A DNA stretch of 64,000 nucleotides from Osedax frankpressi (GCA_964035775.1 OZ038315.1:20774883-20838882); one strand, 5' to 3'. Counted from the stretch's first letter, positions 1-43,444 are shown. Numbers and translations: made by a program. The notes: generated by a model from the letters alone, not told the origin.

Positions 1-1106
1 TTGAGACAATTTAGCATTGTCTAAAAATAATTTATAAGTCTATAAAAACATAAAGTAGATCGTTTTTTAAATAAATGCAATATACAAAATAATTAATAAT
101 ATAGAAATTAAATCATTATTGTAATTCATTATTGTAATTAATGTAATTCATAATATAACTAAGTTTGTAAATTGTATTGTTATCTTAAGATCATTATATT
201 AATTATTAAGATTATTTTCAGATTACAATTATTTCTATATAAATATTACAAACTCTATTAATTTATAAATTAATTCGTTTTGTAAAATGTAATATAATGT
301 AACCGTTATATGACTAAATATTCGACTATTATATTATTATTTAATCTGATTAATCAGTTAAAAAGGAAGTTAAATAATAAAATGAAATTATTCTAAGAAT
401 ATATGTATATAAATTCTCAAAATAATCAATACACAATAAACAAGTTTTTCATTCTATATTTAACTGTCGATTATATAGTATAATATAAATTATATTTACA
501 ATATAATTTGTGTAGAATACAATATTAAATATAATAAATATCTTAAATATTTAACCTTATATACAAATAAAAAATTCAATAAATATATTAATAATGCCGG
601 CGGAAATCTAGATTTTTCGGATAAACTTATTATTCATTGGTTGACCTCCCATATGTGTAGTATTTTAATTGGTTGATAAATAATATGAGTATTTAAAAAC
701 AAATACATTATTATATAAAATGCCAATTATTGTAAATATATATATATACATATAATTGTTATGTCATTATAATATATTAAATACAATTAATATTATAATG
801 ATTCATAATAGATGTAATTGTATTCTATAGTAAAATGTATATATTTCTTTACATTGTATTTGTTCTATATCAATTTTATATTTTCATTAAATTTTATTTA
901 AATAATATTTGTTTGTGTTTAACTAAATTATTCTAACTTTTTATGTTCATTTCTATAATTTATAATAATATCTATTTAAAAAAACAATTAAAATAATATT
1001 TACTCAGCTATGTTATACTAAATGTTTCAGCTATATATCTAGTACGCCTATATCAATATTTCCAATATTGTATGTATTATCAGATTTTACCTAAAGTAAT
1101 CTTAAT

Positions 1107-1320
1107 GTACAAGATAAATAGATATAATATTGGATAATACTATATTAGTGGTTTTAAGGTTGAATTCATTAAATAATATATTGTATAATAATATAATATT
1201 AAATGAATTCAACCTTAAAACCCCTTAAAACCACTTAGTACTAAATAAATAAAAACTAGACATATACTTGGAACCATATTAATATAGTATACTCCAATAT
1301 TATATCTATTTATCTTGTAC
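1107..1320. repeat. Foldback (terminal inverted repeat) element, about 214 bp
   Basis: The left arm starts gtacaagataaatagatata and the right arm ends with its reverse complement. The inner part also pairs: ggttttaaggttgaattcat on the left against atgaattcaaccttaaaacc on the right. There is little unpaired sequence and no ORF, so it looks like a MITE or foldback element. Target-site duplications are not clear because the flanks are AT-rich. Confidence 0.6.
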
Positions 1321-2609
1321 ATAATACAAAGCAACATGTAAATCTTGAGGTACAGACGACTAGGTTAAACAGGACAGTTTCAATACATTTAATAGTTGAT
1401 CAGATATGTTTATAGCATAATTGGTATTTCTTATTAAAACCAGCTTTAGCTATACAATGTAGATAAATAAAAACATGTAGTTCATGTCATGTTATAAAAT
1501 GATAGTTAGTCCAATCATTTAGATACAATATTTGTTATCGGAAACAGATATTATTTCCTAGTTATTGGAAAATACATTTAGTCAATCTAGCATCTAAATA
1601 GAGTCCAGTAAACAATCTCAATTCATGTTTCATTTCATAATTTAATATATTTTTAATTATTGTTATGTATAAATTTGTATACATAATGTATATATTTCAT
1701 TATTATCATTGGCATACCTATGATGTTTAAAGGGTTTAAAGTAAAGAAACTAATGAACAAAATATAGATATTATATATTTTACATCGGGAATGCGAGAAT
1801 AGAACTCTGAGAAACCGATGCAAAATGGATTTGGTAATAGAATATATTTAGTTGATTCATATACGTGATGGTATGGTTTGAATTATAGGAGACGAACCAA
1901 TCAAAGACAAATGCTAAAACTAGTATTGTTACTCATAAGAATGTTACGATTAATATAAATCAAGTATGACTACGTGGACTGAGAAATTCATATAGAGTGA
2001 CATATGAATATCATGATATAGTTGATGTAAAACTGAATTGGAACTTCAAAAAGAATAGAAGAACTCTATATCAAATCTCCAGGTTAACTTTTGAAGAGCA
2101 TATAGCTGGGATTGTACTTTTCTTTCGTATAGTTAAAAAATAGTTGGGAATTATAATGTGGAGCGGAAGTTGCTACGTGAGTTATCAGAGTTATTTGTAT
2201 TTAATATGTGCAGTTTTATTAAAATTGGCGATAATTAAAGATACAAATAGATGGTGTATGATCTACTTGAAGTAGATTATGACATTGATGTTTATGCGGG
2301 GATAATGAAATAAGATCAAGATGGGAAGTAGAAGAAGATTTTATAAGATATATAAGTATGGGAGGGGGAGTAGAGAGAAGTATAACGTTTGGCAGGTTGT
2401 TAAAAAGTATGTTTATAAATAGCAGCTAATATGGCAAGTAAAATGAGAAAGTAATGTTAATATTTAAACTAAGAATGGAAATATTAGAAATGGAAGAATA
2501 CAATGAGTAGTCCGATAGATGAGGATAGTAATAATAGTCGTATCCAAGAAGTATATATTAAAAATATATATAAGAAATATATATTTATCAATATTAACAT
2601 ACAAATTAC

Positions 2610-2610
<1 letters not shown>

Positions 2611-2659
<49 letters not shown>
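2611..2659. repeat. (TA)n microsatellite
   Basis: An uninterrupted (AT)n tract of about 24 units, one of more than 25 such tracts in the window. A similar tract lies at about 3121-3163. ORFs reading as repeated Tyr-Ile through these tracts are not genes. Confidence 0.9.
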
Positions 2660-2661
<2 letters not shown>

Positions 2662-3118
2662 AATATACATTTTTCGTAATATATTTTTATTTCTAAAAGT
2701 TTTTTTAATTTAAATTTCTAATGTTAAAATAATAGCTAGTTTTATTGAGTACATATGTATATAAATGGGATATTAATCATTCCATCTTAAACATTACAAT
2801 AATAGTGATTTTAAATATAGTTTAATGGAAATATGAAATCTAAATCATAATTTTAAAAATATATTTTATTCTTTGCAATTTTTTGGATTTCATATATTTA
2901 TTTGATTTTTATTGTTTTACGTATATGGAAGATATTTTATTCAAATATTTATATGATACATTTTACGAATTAATGTATATATTATATTAGTTTCACAAAT
3001 ATAAATTTAACATTACATTATTGAAAACATTTTTTAAAAGAAATATTAGTTAATATTAGTTTCATAAATTGTCGACACTTTTTCTTATTTGAATTAGTAA
3101 TAATATCTATATATTGAA

Positions 3119-3164
<46 letters not shown>

Positions 3165-3827
3165 TATATATTGGATTTTACTCATAATACTTAATTTATT
3201 CAATTTAATTAAGGTAAATTAGTGATTAATTAGAAAGTTAAATTTTATTAAATTATTATTATTTAATATTATTAATAGGTTTATAGGTAATTATTAAAAT
3301 AATTTTAAAATGACTTTGTTTAGGTTTATTTATATATTTTCAAATTATTTATTTAAAAATTGTTTTGAATTTTTATTAAAACAAAATTATCTATTTATAA
3401 TATTACTATATATATTGTAACCATTTATTATATACAATATAATAGAATAACATATACATTTAACATGTTTTATATTATATACTCCTAATTGATCACTATC
3501 ATACATGAGACAGGAACAATAATAAAATGACTAATCAGCTAAGCAAGTTTGTATAAATACAAATGAACGAATAATATAGTAATATATTACTGATAATTAA
3601 TGAATTATTAATTGACTTTAATATATGAGTGAGAATTTCTCAATATAAATATTGTAGGCACTTTCATTTATTTCTTTTTATAAAAATATATATGAATAAT
3701 ATATATGTGAACATATTAATGTACTCATTAATGTACTCATTAATTAACAGATATGCGATATTGTAAATATTTGTAATAGTAATATATTATACAATAAAAT
3801 ATACTAATATATATTTTTCATTCCTAG

Positions 3828-33572
<29,745 letters not shown>

Positions 33573-34814
33573 GTAATCAAATATATATTTTAACTTATAT
33601 TATATAGGTATATGTAAATGCAATGAAAATAATCTGTGATTAAACAAATCCTAAGATATTACATATTTTATTGATTCTATTAAAGTCTTAAAAATAATCA
33701 AGTTTTAAATTTAACAATTAACATAATAAATATTTTAAAAATATTAAAATTGTCTAAATATATTTTTAAAGTTGATAATAATAAGTATTGCTGTAAAATG
33801 CTATTATACTAAAAAAGTTAATTCCTCTCCTCGGTAATTTATACATATTATAATTATTATAATTTTACTTTATTCAGATAATATATCAATGTTATATCAT
33901 TTAATATCACTCTGTAAAAAACATTCAACAAATAGCTGTAATCTCCAAACTTATTTATAATTTTAATAAATAATTTAAATATGAACTAAAAATGTTGATC
34001 CATGAATAGTAAATTAATTTAATAGATAAGAAAAGGGATATTAGTGTAGCTAATATTCATGTTTTCGATTATATTCCTATATTCCTATATATAGACTATC
34101 AATATACATACTTATATTAGTTTCAGTTCATTGATAAAAATAAACTTAGTAATAGTTATTTAATATTTATACAGCGTATTAAATATTTGAATTAAATGTA
34201 ATTATATGTGTCGGGATTTAAGGTGTATACCTATAGGTTTTAACCTAAACTCAAACTATGCGGGAGTTAATGCATCTCCCAACAACCATATTATAACTTA
34301 CCGTGATCTTCCTGACACATCTATAAGCATATTCATATGTATACAAACACATTTTTTTAATATGCATAATAAAAATTGATATTACAATATTAATGTATCT
34401 TAAATACGTTCTTAAATATTTTTTAGATAATTATAGTAAAATAACATACACACATCGACCAAGATCAAAAATACTTAATTTATAACCAGATTTTTAGAAA
34501 AATAAGTTCTAAATCGGAATAAAAATGTAGATAGAACCTATAATTTATAAATTAATATTTTTATAATTGTTAATAAGTATTTAATTATTTATAGATTATA
34601 ACTATATAAATTTGTCAAATTAGATGTTAACTTGATTTACTTATTTATATTAATGATGAATACTAATTATTATCAAAAGTGCTTTTTTTAACTATGATAT
34701 TTAATACAATATACTACAAGTGTTTACAGTTTTCATATTTTAATTATTTCATCATACAGTATTCATAAAGCGTTAGTATTTATGTAATTAATATATGCAG
34801 TTAAATATGGTAAA

Positions 34815-34895
<81 letters not shown>

Positions 34896-35405
34896 GTCTG
34901 TACTATTGTATTGAGTATTTAAGAATTTTTCATATTTAAATATTGAATATCATAAGATCTCAAGTCGATGTTAAGAGTTAAATTACATTATCTTGTTATG
35001 CAATATTTATAGATTTATTCTTTCGCTGACTTCTCTCATATATATTTTTAATCTCTATTGTACCTTAAAACTCTATTAACAATTTACCTTAAAGTTATTA
35101 TCGATTGCTAAAATATGCATACGATCATTTTGTACTATATATAGTATATCTTTGGATAAAGTATTAAATACTTGCTTAGCATATCCATTTTATACCTTAT
35201 TATTATATTTATCATAGAATAGTTTGCGCATACAATTAATAATAAAATAGATTTGATCCTGATATTTAATTAGTGATATTAATATTGCATAACAAGTAGT
35301 GTGTACTGTCATAATAGAGATTGAAGTTTTGGCTACTATGGAAATATAATTATTGTGTTTTAATTTATGGTCAAGTATATAAATCAATAGACATATACGT
35401 AATGC

Positions 35406-35473
<68 letters not shown>

Positions 35474-35501
35474 CGTGTGTGTTTGTTTGTATAAAGAATA
35501 T

Positions 35502-35544
<43 letters not shown>

Positions 35545-35870
35545 TTATTAATTGATTTATTAAATATATTTATTGTAATATAATATTAATTTTAAATGTT
35601 TTCTATTACAATTCTTTAATATTTTAATATATATTGTTTAATATATATATATTTTACTATATAATCAATTTTAAAATTCTTAATTTAATAATTTTAATAA
35701 TTTAACAATACAATTTATTTTCGAAAAAAATAAATATATAGATATTAAATTAAACGAAACATATACAATATTAAGAATCTTACTTAGAGACTTAAAAAAA
35801 TAAGTTTATAGCGAAAAACAAATAACCACTTTAATTAGGTTTAGATTAATCCCTTGTCATAACATATACT
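33573..35870. other. AT-rich stretch with (TA)n tracts and a small structured element
   Basis: No convincing exon. It contains (TA)n at about 34813-34893 and 35410-35485 and the 115-bp inverted-ended element at 34206-34320. If the PDZ gene continues to 36553 this is intron; otherwise it is the intergenic space and promoter region of the cysteine-rich ORF. Confidence 0.5.
34206..34320. other. 115-bp element with an 11-bp closing stem (possible structured RNA or MITE)
   Basis: The ends atgtgtcggga and tcctgacacat pair over 11 bp with one G-T wobble. Inside lie further stems: taggtt/aaccta and gggag/ctccc. GC content is well above the surroundings. No match to a tRNA or snRNA consensus that I can recognise. 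On the - strand it contains cacggtaagt, a good 5' splice site. The nature is unknown. Confidence 0.35.
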
Positions 35871-36553
35871 ATGAACAAAAGACACTCCGTATATAGGATA
35901 GATTTGACCAATACAAAGTGCAAGTGTATCGATAATCCGTGCCAGTGTTCCTGCCACGCCCCGGAGCATTTGATTGTAAACCAGTATCGCGAAGGGGAAC
36001 TCTACGAATGTTCGCAGTGCGGGTGGGAAGAGAATCTGGAGAGCCGCAAGAAACTACCTCGTGATAAGTTAGAGTTTAAACAGTTTATTATGTTTCCTCT
36101 ATATAAATAATACATTAATAATACATCATACTTAGGTATTATATTAATCAGATTATTGTTATGTGAGTTATAAAACATATATTAAAGTATAACTTAATGA
36201 ATAATTTGTGAGAATATAAATGAAATTATATATTAGGATATTATATATTATAGATTAAATAATTACGTCGTTATTTTATAAATATCAACATCATTTATTA
36301 TTGTTTAAATATATCAAGTATTAATTACAGGTGGCGTTCGACTCGACGTAATATTGCGTATATCGTTATCGGTATGATGTTGGTTTGGTCCTACGTCTTG
36401 TTCACAAGCCATAACGTTAAAACCCCAGAAGATACATATTTGGATGAGCTCGAAAGATCAGTAATTGCACCATTCATGCGTCCGTTATTGAGACGATTCG
36501 GAATATTCCTAAGACATCGAACGCGAGTGATTGGAGATAATGTCAACAATTAG
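35871..36553 (+). CDS. Cysteine-rich, single-pass membrane protein (exons 35871-36067 and 36331-36553), or the 3' end of the multi-PDZ gene
   Basis: Exon 1 starts at an ATG with an in-frame stop 24 nt upstream and gives a Cys-rich stretch (CKCIDNPCQCSCH, then YECSQCGW), possibly zinc-binding. It ends AA|gttaga. Exon 2 follows ttaattacag, adds G, and reads WRSTRRNIAYIVIGMMLVWS, one hydrophobic segment of about 18 residues, then a basic tail with PFMRPLLRRFGIFLRHRTR. The total is 139 residues. AATAAA signals sit at 36556 and about 36577. I do not recognise the family. Exon 2 has a phase-2 acceptor compatible with every linker exon of the PDZ gene, and an in-ORF acceptor (tatatag at 35890-35896) would also join in frame. 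So these exons may instead encode a C-terminal membrane anchor of the PDZ protein, with the ATG marking an internal promoter or chance. Confidence 0.6.
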
Positions 36554-39500
36554 AAAATAAATTTATAAAAAGAAATAAAACGATCTTCTGATTAGCAATT
36601 ATATACGAATAACATACAAGTAAATGAGTTATTTTATTATGAAACTTTTACACTTTAATATTGAAATACTATATTTGATGATAATAAATCTATACTAGCG
36701 ATTTTTATATATTACTAATATATTTATGCATATATTTACTAAATAATATATTCAAATTAGTATATTATATATAATTATATTATTAAATTGTATTGATTAA
36801 ATTAATAAATATTCAAGAATATTATATAATTTAAATTTAATATTATTAACTATATTTTAAAACCATAGAAGCCAATATTTAAAATATAATGAATATAATT
36901 AATATATTTAAAATAATGAATCTCTGATTAATCTATGAATATTTGCAATATCTAGGATTCTATGATTATTGATAAATAAACATTATTCTAAATTTAAAAT
37001 GAAATAAGTATATTTTCCACAATATTTATTATTTAGAAGTCTTATTTGTAGATAACATACACAGTGAGTTATTATTATATATAGTTTAAAGAAATATTGA
37101 GTAATAATATAAACTATGCCTACTGACAATAAATATATTTATAGTGATTTATACATATATACATATTAGATTTTGTTGATACTGATTATAGCCGTATTGC
37201 ATACTTTTTTCTCTACGAGTATATTGTGTAACATGAAAGAGTGTCAGTAACCGCAATACTTATTAATATAAAATAATTTCGTATTTATTATGTGCACATG
37301 ATTATAAATTGAAATAGTATAAATAACAAAATGTAGATAATATATTATCTAGTATTTTATTGTACATTATATTATTAGACATGTGTATATATTATTTTTA
37401 TTGATTACGAAATGTATAATTATAATATAGATGTAACATAACATTCTTAGCACAATACAAGAGGTGTATATACATATTATATTTTAACTCAATATATTGT
37501 GGTGAGATATATATATGTTGTATAATGGTTTTGTGCATTCGAATCATAGTGAATACTCATCAAACATGACTTACATTATTTTAAATGGTAATCTAATGCA
37601 TTTGAAATGCATATTAACATTGCCTAAATATGGTAATATATTCCACTATCTCAATCACCAGTATTTAACAGTTTAAACTATTTTTATATCTTAATAATTA
37701 CATAATGCACATACATAAAATATAATCCACTCGATACCTTACATTAGAGAATTAATATTAATATTGATAGTCATTTAAAGTATTATTTTTTTATATATAT
37801 AAAATATTCCTTTAATACTTTATATATAAATCTTTATATATATCGTTTTATATATATAAAATATCATTCATTAACTAATGATCATATCTAGTAGTATTAT
37901 CATAATATGCATTAATACTAATATGGCATAAATAAAAGTAACTTAAATTGTAAATTTTAAAACAGATTATAATTCCATAATTTAAAATATATTTGGGTAT
38001 AAGAAATAGGTTGAAAATAATCTCATTTAAATAAACATGTGAATTAAATATTAAGTTAAAAGCAGTAGATTATTATTTAATGATGATTAATAATTATCTG
38101 AACAAAATTTCATTAATATCAGTAATTGATTTGTTATGAAATTTTAAAATTGTGACAATACAAATATTGTTTGGTTTTAGAATATTTTGTATTGTACTAA
38201 AAATAATTTAGATAGTTTGAATTGATATTTATGAGAAATAAATTTTGATATACAGATTATACCTATCAAGTATGCATATCACATAATGTTTTAAGTCACT
38301 TATTTTTATATACTAATTAATTTTTTTTATTAATTACAAATAATAACAACCTATTTCCTTCAATATTTATGCTGGTATTATTTTAATAAGTAAATTATAC
38401 TATTTAAAATTGCATGTCACCTTTATTATTTTATTATTTACTTAATATTTAATAATATTGTGAAAATCGAATGTAAATAAAACTATAAAACTATTTTGAG
38501 TTGATTATATAAATTATACTTAATTATATTTATATTTTTTAAAGTGAGATATCAATGGCTAACTTTTAAAATGTACATATACTGAATGAATATTAAACCA
38601 TTTATTCATGCCAATATATATTATATTAAACCTGATTAAATTAGTTTCTAATAATATGCAAAATTTGTATATGACACAAGAAAATACTTAGTTTAAATAA
38701 GAATATTAAAAGAGAAAATAATTTGTATTGATATATAAATTGATTACCAAATTTCTTTTTAATCAAAAATATAAATATTATAAAGAATATATTGTTTAGT
38801 ATAAATTAATAATAATTGAATTTAAATCATAATAATTCTACCATTTTTCAAACAAATATAAATAAATGTGAGATAGAAATTGTCAACTTATTTAGGTGAT
38901 GCTTTGCTTACCTATTAAATATTATCTTTTGACAATAGTGTTAATTATTAATTAAATATAAATGTAACCTTATGATAAAGTATAACTAATTTATTATTGT
39001 ATTGTAAATTAAAATTATGCTCTAATTTTCAGTTAAATAATTCGATGATTGAATTTTGTTCAAAAAGACGATACATATTTATAATTGTTATATTTGCCAG
39101 GTTAATTAAATAATTGATATTTTAGTATTATAGAATTATATAAGTAAATCATACATAATCTGATATGATGCAGTTTTTATGTATTACAATTTTATCTTGT
39201 AACACATTTAATGCAATTATTGTATGTTCACTTTTATATATTTATAATTATTTATATGATCATATAAACTATATATTATGTTTTAAATATAATAAGTATA
39301 ATATGCTTATTATATAGAAATATATATATTTCTAAATAATAAGCATATTATACTAATTATATTTAAAACAATTATATACATATATGTATATAAATCAATT
39401 AAGATATATATACAAATTTCTGTATTTATTTTAAATTCTCAGTTATGATAGTATATACTATTATTAACAATATTAATATTTATATTATAAGTTATATAAT

Positions 39501-39614
39501 TCTGAAATAAAAGTAAATTAGTTTGTTTATATTAATATTAAATATTGTTTTGTAAAAATATTTTCATATTGATAATAAATCTGATATTATATAATTATCT
39601 ATAATTGTAGTTTA
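36554..39614. other. Intergenic AT-rich DNA
   Basis: No coding exon seen. It includes the 3' processing region of the preceding gene (AATAAA at 36556), scattered short palindromes, and a foldback at 39279-39370. An upstream signal-peptide exon of the JTB-like gene may lie here but could not be identified. Confidence 0.5.
39279..39370. repeat. Inverted repeat, about 90 bp
   Basis: gttttaaatata followed by agtataatatgcttatta pairs with taataagcatattatact and tatatttaaaac around a central tagaaatatatatatttcta. It is a near-perfect hairpin with no ORF, about 245 nt upstream of the JTB-like first exon. Confidence 0.7.
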
Positions 39615-40723
39615 ATGGCTATGTCTTATATTATTGAAAATATTGGACATTCAAATTCTACCGAAGGTAATAGTTAGTAATCTTCATTATATATTTATAT
39701 CTATTATAATATAAAATATATCTGTTATTTATTATTTATTATATCCGTCATTATAATTTTATCTGAAATATATTTTTATCATGAAATTTTACTCAAATTG
39801 AAATTAAATTTTTAGTATAAAATAATAGTAATGTATATATAAGATTTATTTGGTAACACTAATTATATTTCAATTATCTAAATCTGATGCAAGGATTTTT
39901 TAGATAAAATAAATAGTTCTAGTGTATGCTTTATTTTACTCCGTTTACAGAAGAACAGCAGTGTAATAGTCCTAAACTAATAGGAAAGTGTTTAACTTGC
40001 ACCCCATTGGAAAAGGTAACAACAATTATATTATATGAAATATTAATAACTTAATTTAATTTGATTATCAGCATTAACATTTAACAAACTATAATGAATA
40101 TTTTCTAGTTGTATTTAGAGTTATTTTATTTTAAAATATTCATATAGAAAATGCGCAATGACCCTTGTATTTTAACTGGATTCAAACAATTGTTCACATG
40201 CACAAAGGATGGTAAAGATATATCAATGGAACAAAGGTTTCTTGTTTTAACTTAGTTTTTACCTAATTTATATTTACTATATAAATTCACACATTATTCT
40301 CTATTATTTCATATTTTACTTACAACAATAAATTTATAATTAATTTAATTTTACATTTTCTCAATCAAAGGTACATAATAATCATTGAAATATTAATTTC
40401 TCATATTACAATTTATCAATAATAATATTTTAATATATACCTTCGATAGTTAATATAAATATTGATTATTTTAACAAGTGAAGAATGATTTATCAACCCA
40501 CTCCTGTATGTTATTTTAAGTTTAATTTGTTGTCCCATATGAAAATCTAACCAGTACTCCTTACGTCTGCAGTTGCGGCAGTAACTCATTTGACTTCATT
40601 GTATTCCAAGTGTCGATGTTGGTTGTCGGAGCCATATCGTATACAGCCGTGGGCCTACGTCAACGTCGCTTGGACCAAATAGTGTCCAGTCGAGTTAACC
40701 AGCAGATTGCAGCTGCTGTTTAA
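39615..40723 (+). CDS. JTB-like (jumping translocation breakpoint) membrane protein, four exons
   Basis: Exons are 39615-39666, 39951-40015, 40148-40236 and 40573-40723; phases 1, 0 and 2 match at each junction. The protein carries EEQQCNSPKLIGKCLTCTPL, then DPCILTGFKQLFTC, then SMEQ, a membrane segment (IVFQVSMLVVGAISYTAVGL) and a basic tail RQRRLDQIVSSRVNQQI. This order matches human JTB: CSPC, ECGPTGYVEKITC, ALMEQ, membrane segment, RQRQLDRKALEKVRKQI. JTB is a small type I membrane protein linked to mitochondria and cytokinesis; its exact function is unclear. The 118-residue model lacks the family's N-terminal signal peptide. The first exon could begin at 39611 (acceptor ttgtag) after an unseen upstream exon, so the ATG at 39615 is provisional. 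AATAAA lies at about 41027. Confidence 0.8.
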
Positions 40724-42327
40724 TCGTGCATATCTTCGCTAACTGTGATTATATAAATATATCTAATATCTAATATGATGGTTATTTTGACTTGTAAATT
40801 ATTTAATATGAGTATGAAAATAATTATATAATTGCAATTATATATTTAATCAGTCCACGTATTATTGTTTTCTATACACATATTTACAATATAATATTAT
40901 AATATTTGATGTCAGCGAATGACAAATCATATGTGAACACCTTACAGATGTTTTCTTTACCTTCATTATTTCTATTTTTTATAAAATACTTGTTATACAT
41001 TTGTGGCCGATAGAAATATGTTTTTTAATAAATTACAATGATATTATTACAAGAAAGTTGTAATTAGTAATTAATAATTATTAAACCCAGAGTAATAACT
41101 ATTTAAAAATTCAATTTAAGAATATTCTTTAATTTACATATATAATTTGCACAATTAGTGAATTGTTCAGATTTAGATATTAAATAATAAGAATGCACAA
41201 CAACATTGGCAGAAAATGAACATTTTTGGCGGTTAAGATATTTAAATAACACAGATACACATATTATGTAATTGAGTAATTTAAATCAAGCTAATAAACA
41301 ATTTAAATTATAAAGAAATAAAAGAAACAATAAAGTTAATGTCGCCTAAGTTACACATTATTATGTTTTATAAACATTACGTAGTTTCGTCGTCATTAAT
41401 GTTATAGAAGTACATACGTATACTTGTTTATTATACATTTATATCAAATATAATTTGTATAAGAATATACATATATTGCAATACAAAATATTAAACTAAA
41501 CACATTATATTTGAAGAAAACAATTAAAAAAAATATGCAGTAAATAATATACAAATTACAATTATGGGGAATATACAGTGATTTAAATAATACTATATTT
41601 GACATTATAAATATATATATTTATTTGTTATTCATGATACATATAAGTGTAAGATATTTCAGGTTTATTTATCATGCTTAATATGTATTTCAATTATTTT
41701 ATTTCCGTTATAATGTGCTGTAGTTGTAGAGAAATTTTATAATAAATTTAATATGTGGGTCAAATATAAATGTTCCTGTTAATGGCAATGGATAGCTTAA
41801 TTTATCAATATGAATAGGTAGGATTTTAAAAATAAGTTACAGCTAAGATCATAGTTTATATATTTTACATTAACCGTTTAAAATGTCATATAAAAATACG
41901 AATAATTAATTTATAAAAAAGTCAAATTCATTTTATTAATTAACCGTTTTCTCGTCAACTTCTCGGATCTTCTCACTGGCTTAACGATCAACGTCTCGGA
42001 TCATCTCGCAAATTAGTTTAATTAATTTCATGTTCTACTATTGAATTGATTACGGAGAGGATTACATACCAGTTTTATTTATTTATTAAATTATATATAC
42101 TGCAGTTTATCTGGTAAGTCATTACATATTCCATTATTTCATAAAGTAATCCAGTCATTAAAATACTAAAATTGTTACCAAAGAATATATAATTAACAAA
42201 AAATAAATTAAATATATGTTAATTTATTTATATGATAATAATAATTATATTAATTATCATAATTAACACCTATGTATATTTCATTTTTCCGGTGTATACT
42301 TATTAGTGATCTCATGTCAGTATATTG

Positions 42328-42375
42328 TCTAAAATATGTTGCGTAATTATATATAATTTCGCAACATATTTTAGA
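42328..42375. repeat. Perfect 16-bp-stem hairpin
   Basis: tctaaaatatgttgcg and cgcaacatattttaga flank a 16-nt AT loop. It is an isolated inverted repeat of unknown role; the strand and any transcript are unknown. Confidence 0.8.
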
Positions 42376-42768
42376 AAAGTATCATCTTTTATATTAGAAA
42401 TTGTAATTATATTTCTTTCATCATTTGGTATGAATTCTACGATATCATTATTGCAGATGACATATCGGGTAATTTTGATAGCTTAAGCTATAATTATTAT
42501 ACATTTTAAATTATTTATAATTTCATCAAATTTTTAATAAAAAAGTTATTAAATTTTGAGATTCAGTAGACATATATGTGAATATATTTGAACAAGTTTC
42601 TTATTCTTCGTTAACTGTACTCGTAGATGAATCATTATTTCTTACTTCTACAACAACTAAAATTCAATCATAATTTAATATTTTATATTACAATAGTAAT
42701 ATTTATTTGTGAAGATATATTTGGAACCTATCGATAGTAAGGAATTATACTCCAAATGATTCCTAAGA

Positions 42769-42817
<49 letters not shown>

Positions 42818-43444
42818 CTTATAAACATTTCTTTTGTTGTATATATATATTTGTGAGTAAATATTATATAATAAGATAACATATAATATGTATCCGTGGT
42901 CATATATAAAATTCAATAAAATATCAATAATTTTATAAATATTTAATGATTTCAAAATATAATTTTGATAATTTCAATACTTACATATCACGATACTCAG
43001 ACATTTGTGAAATTTGTGAAATTTGTGAAATGGTTATTAATTATTAACGTATGCAATTCATATATTTTAGAGATGTACAATTGAACTTTTTTTTGCTAAT
43101 ATGTATTCTAAGGATACATATTTATTAAATATTAAATATCAGATATACATTTAATTATAGTAATATAGTTTACTATGTATGTGTTTTTATTTATACTACA
43201 TTGTTAAGGTTACTAATAAATATGAATAGAGTCAAACATTGATAATACAAATACACTATATATTTTATCCTTTTAAATCATTTTAAATAATAGTATTATA
43301 ATTATTAATACAATATAATTATAAAGTCAACATTATATTTGTTTCCATTCCTATTATATTCTATTTTAAATAGTCATTTTATAAATATGATGCGGTATAT
43401 ATATAGTATATTATACTAAACAATAATCAGTATTATCTATTATC

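Larger units (their letters stand above)
1..3827. other. AT-rich non-coding stretch left of the first resolved exon
   Basis: I see no conserved coding exon here. It holds a 214-bp foldback repeat (1107-1320), (TA)n tracts at about 2611-2659 and 3121-3163, and a less AT-biased stretch at about 1740-2560 that may be 5' flank or an eroded element. Because the first resolved exon (3828) opens in phase 2, at least one further upstream exon of the PDZ gene must lie here or beyond the window; I could not place it. Confidence 0.5.

Noticed and set aside
2503-2551. Possible first exon of the PDZ gene reading MSSPIDEDSNNSRIQE before gtatat
   Set aside because: The start context and donor are attractive, but it ends in phase 0 and the next placed exon needs phase 2; a missing exon would have to be assumed.
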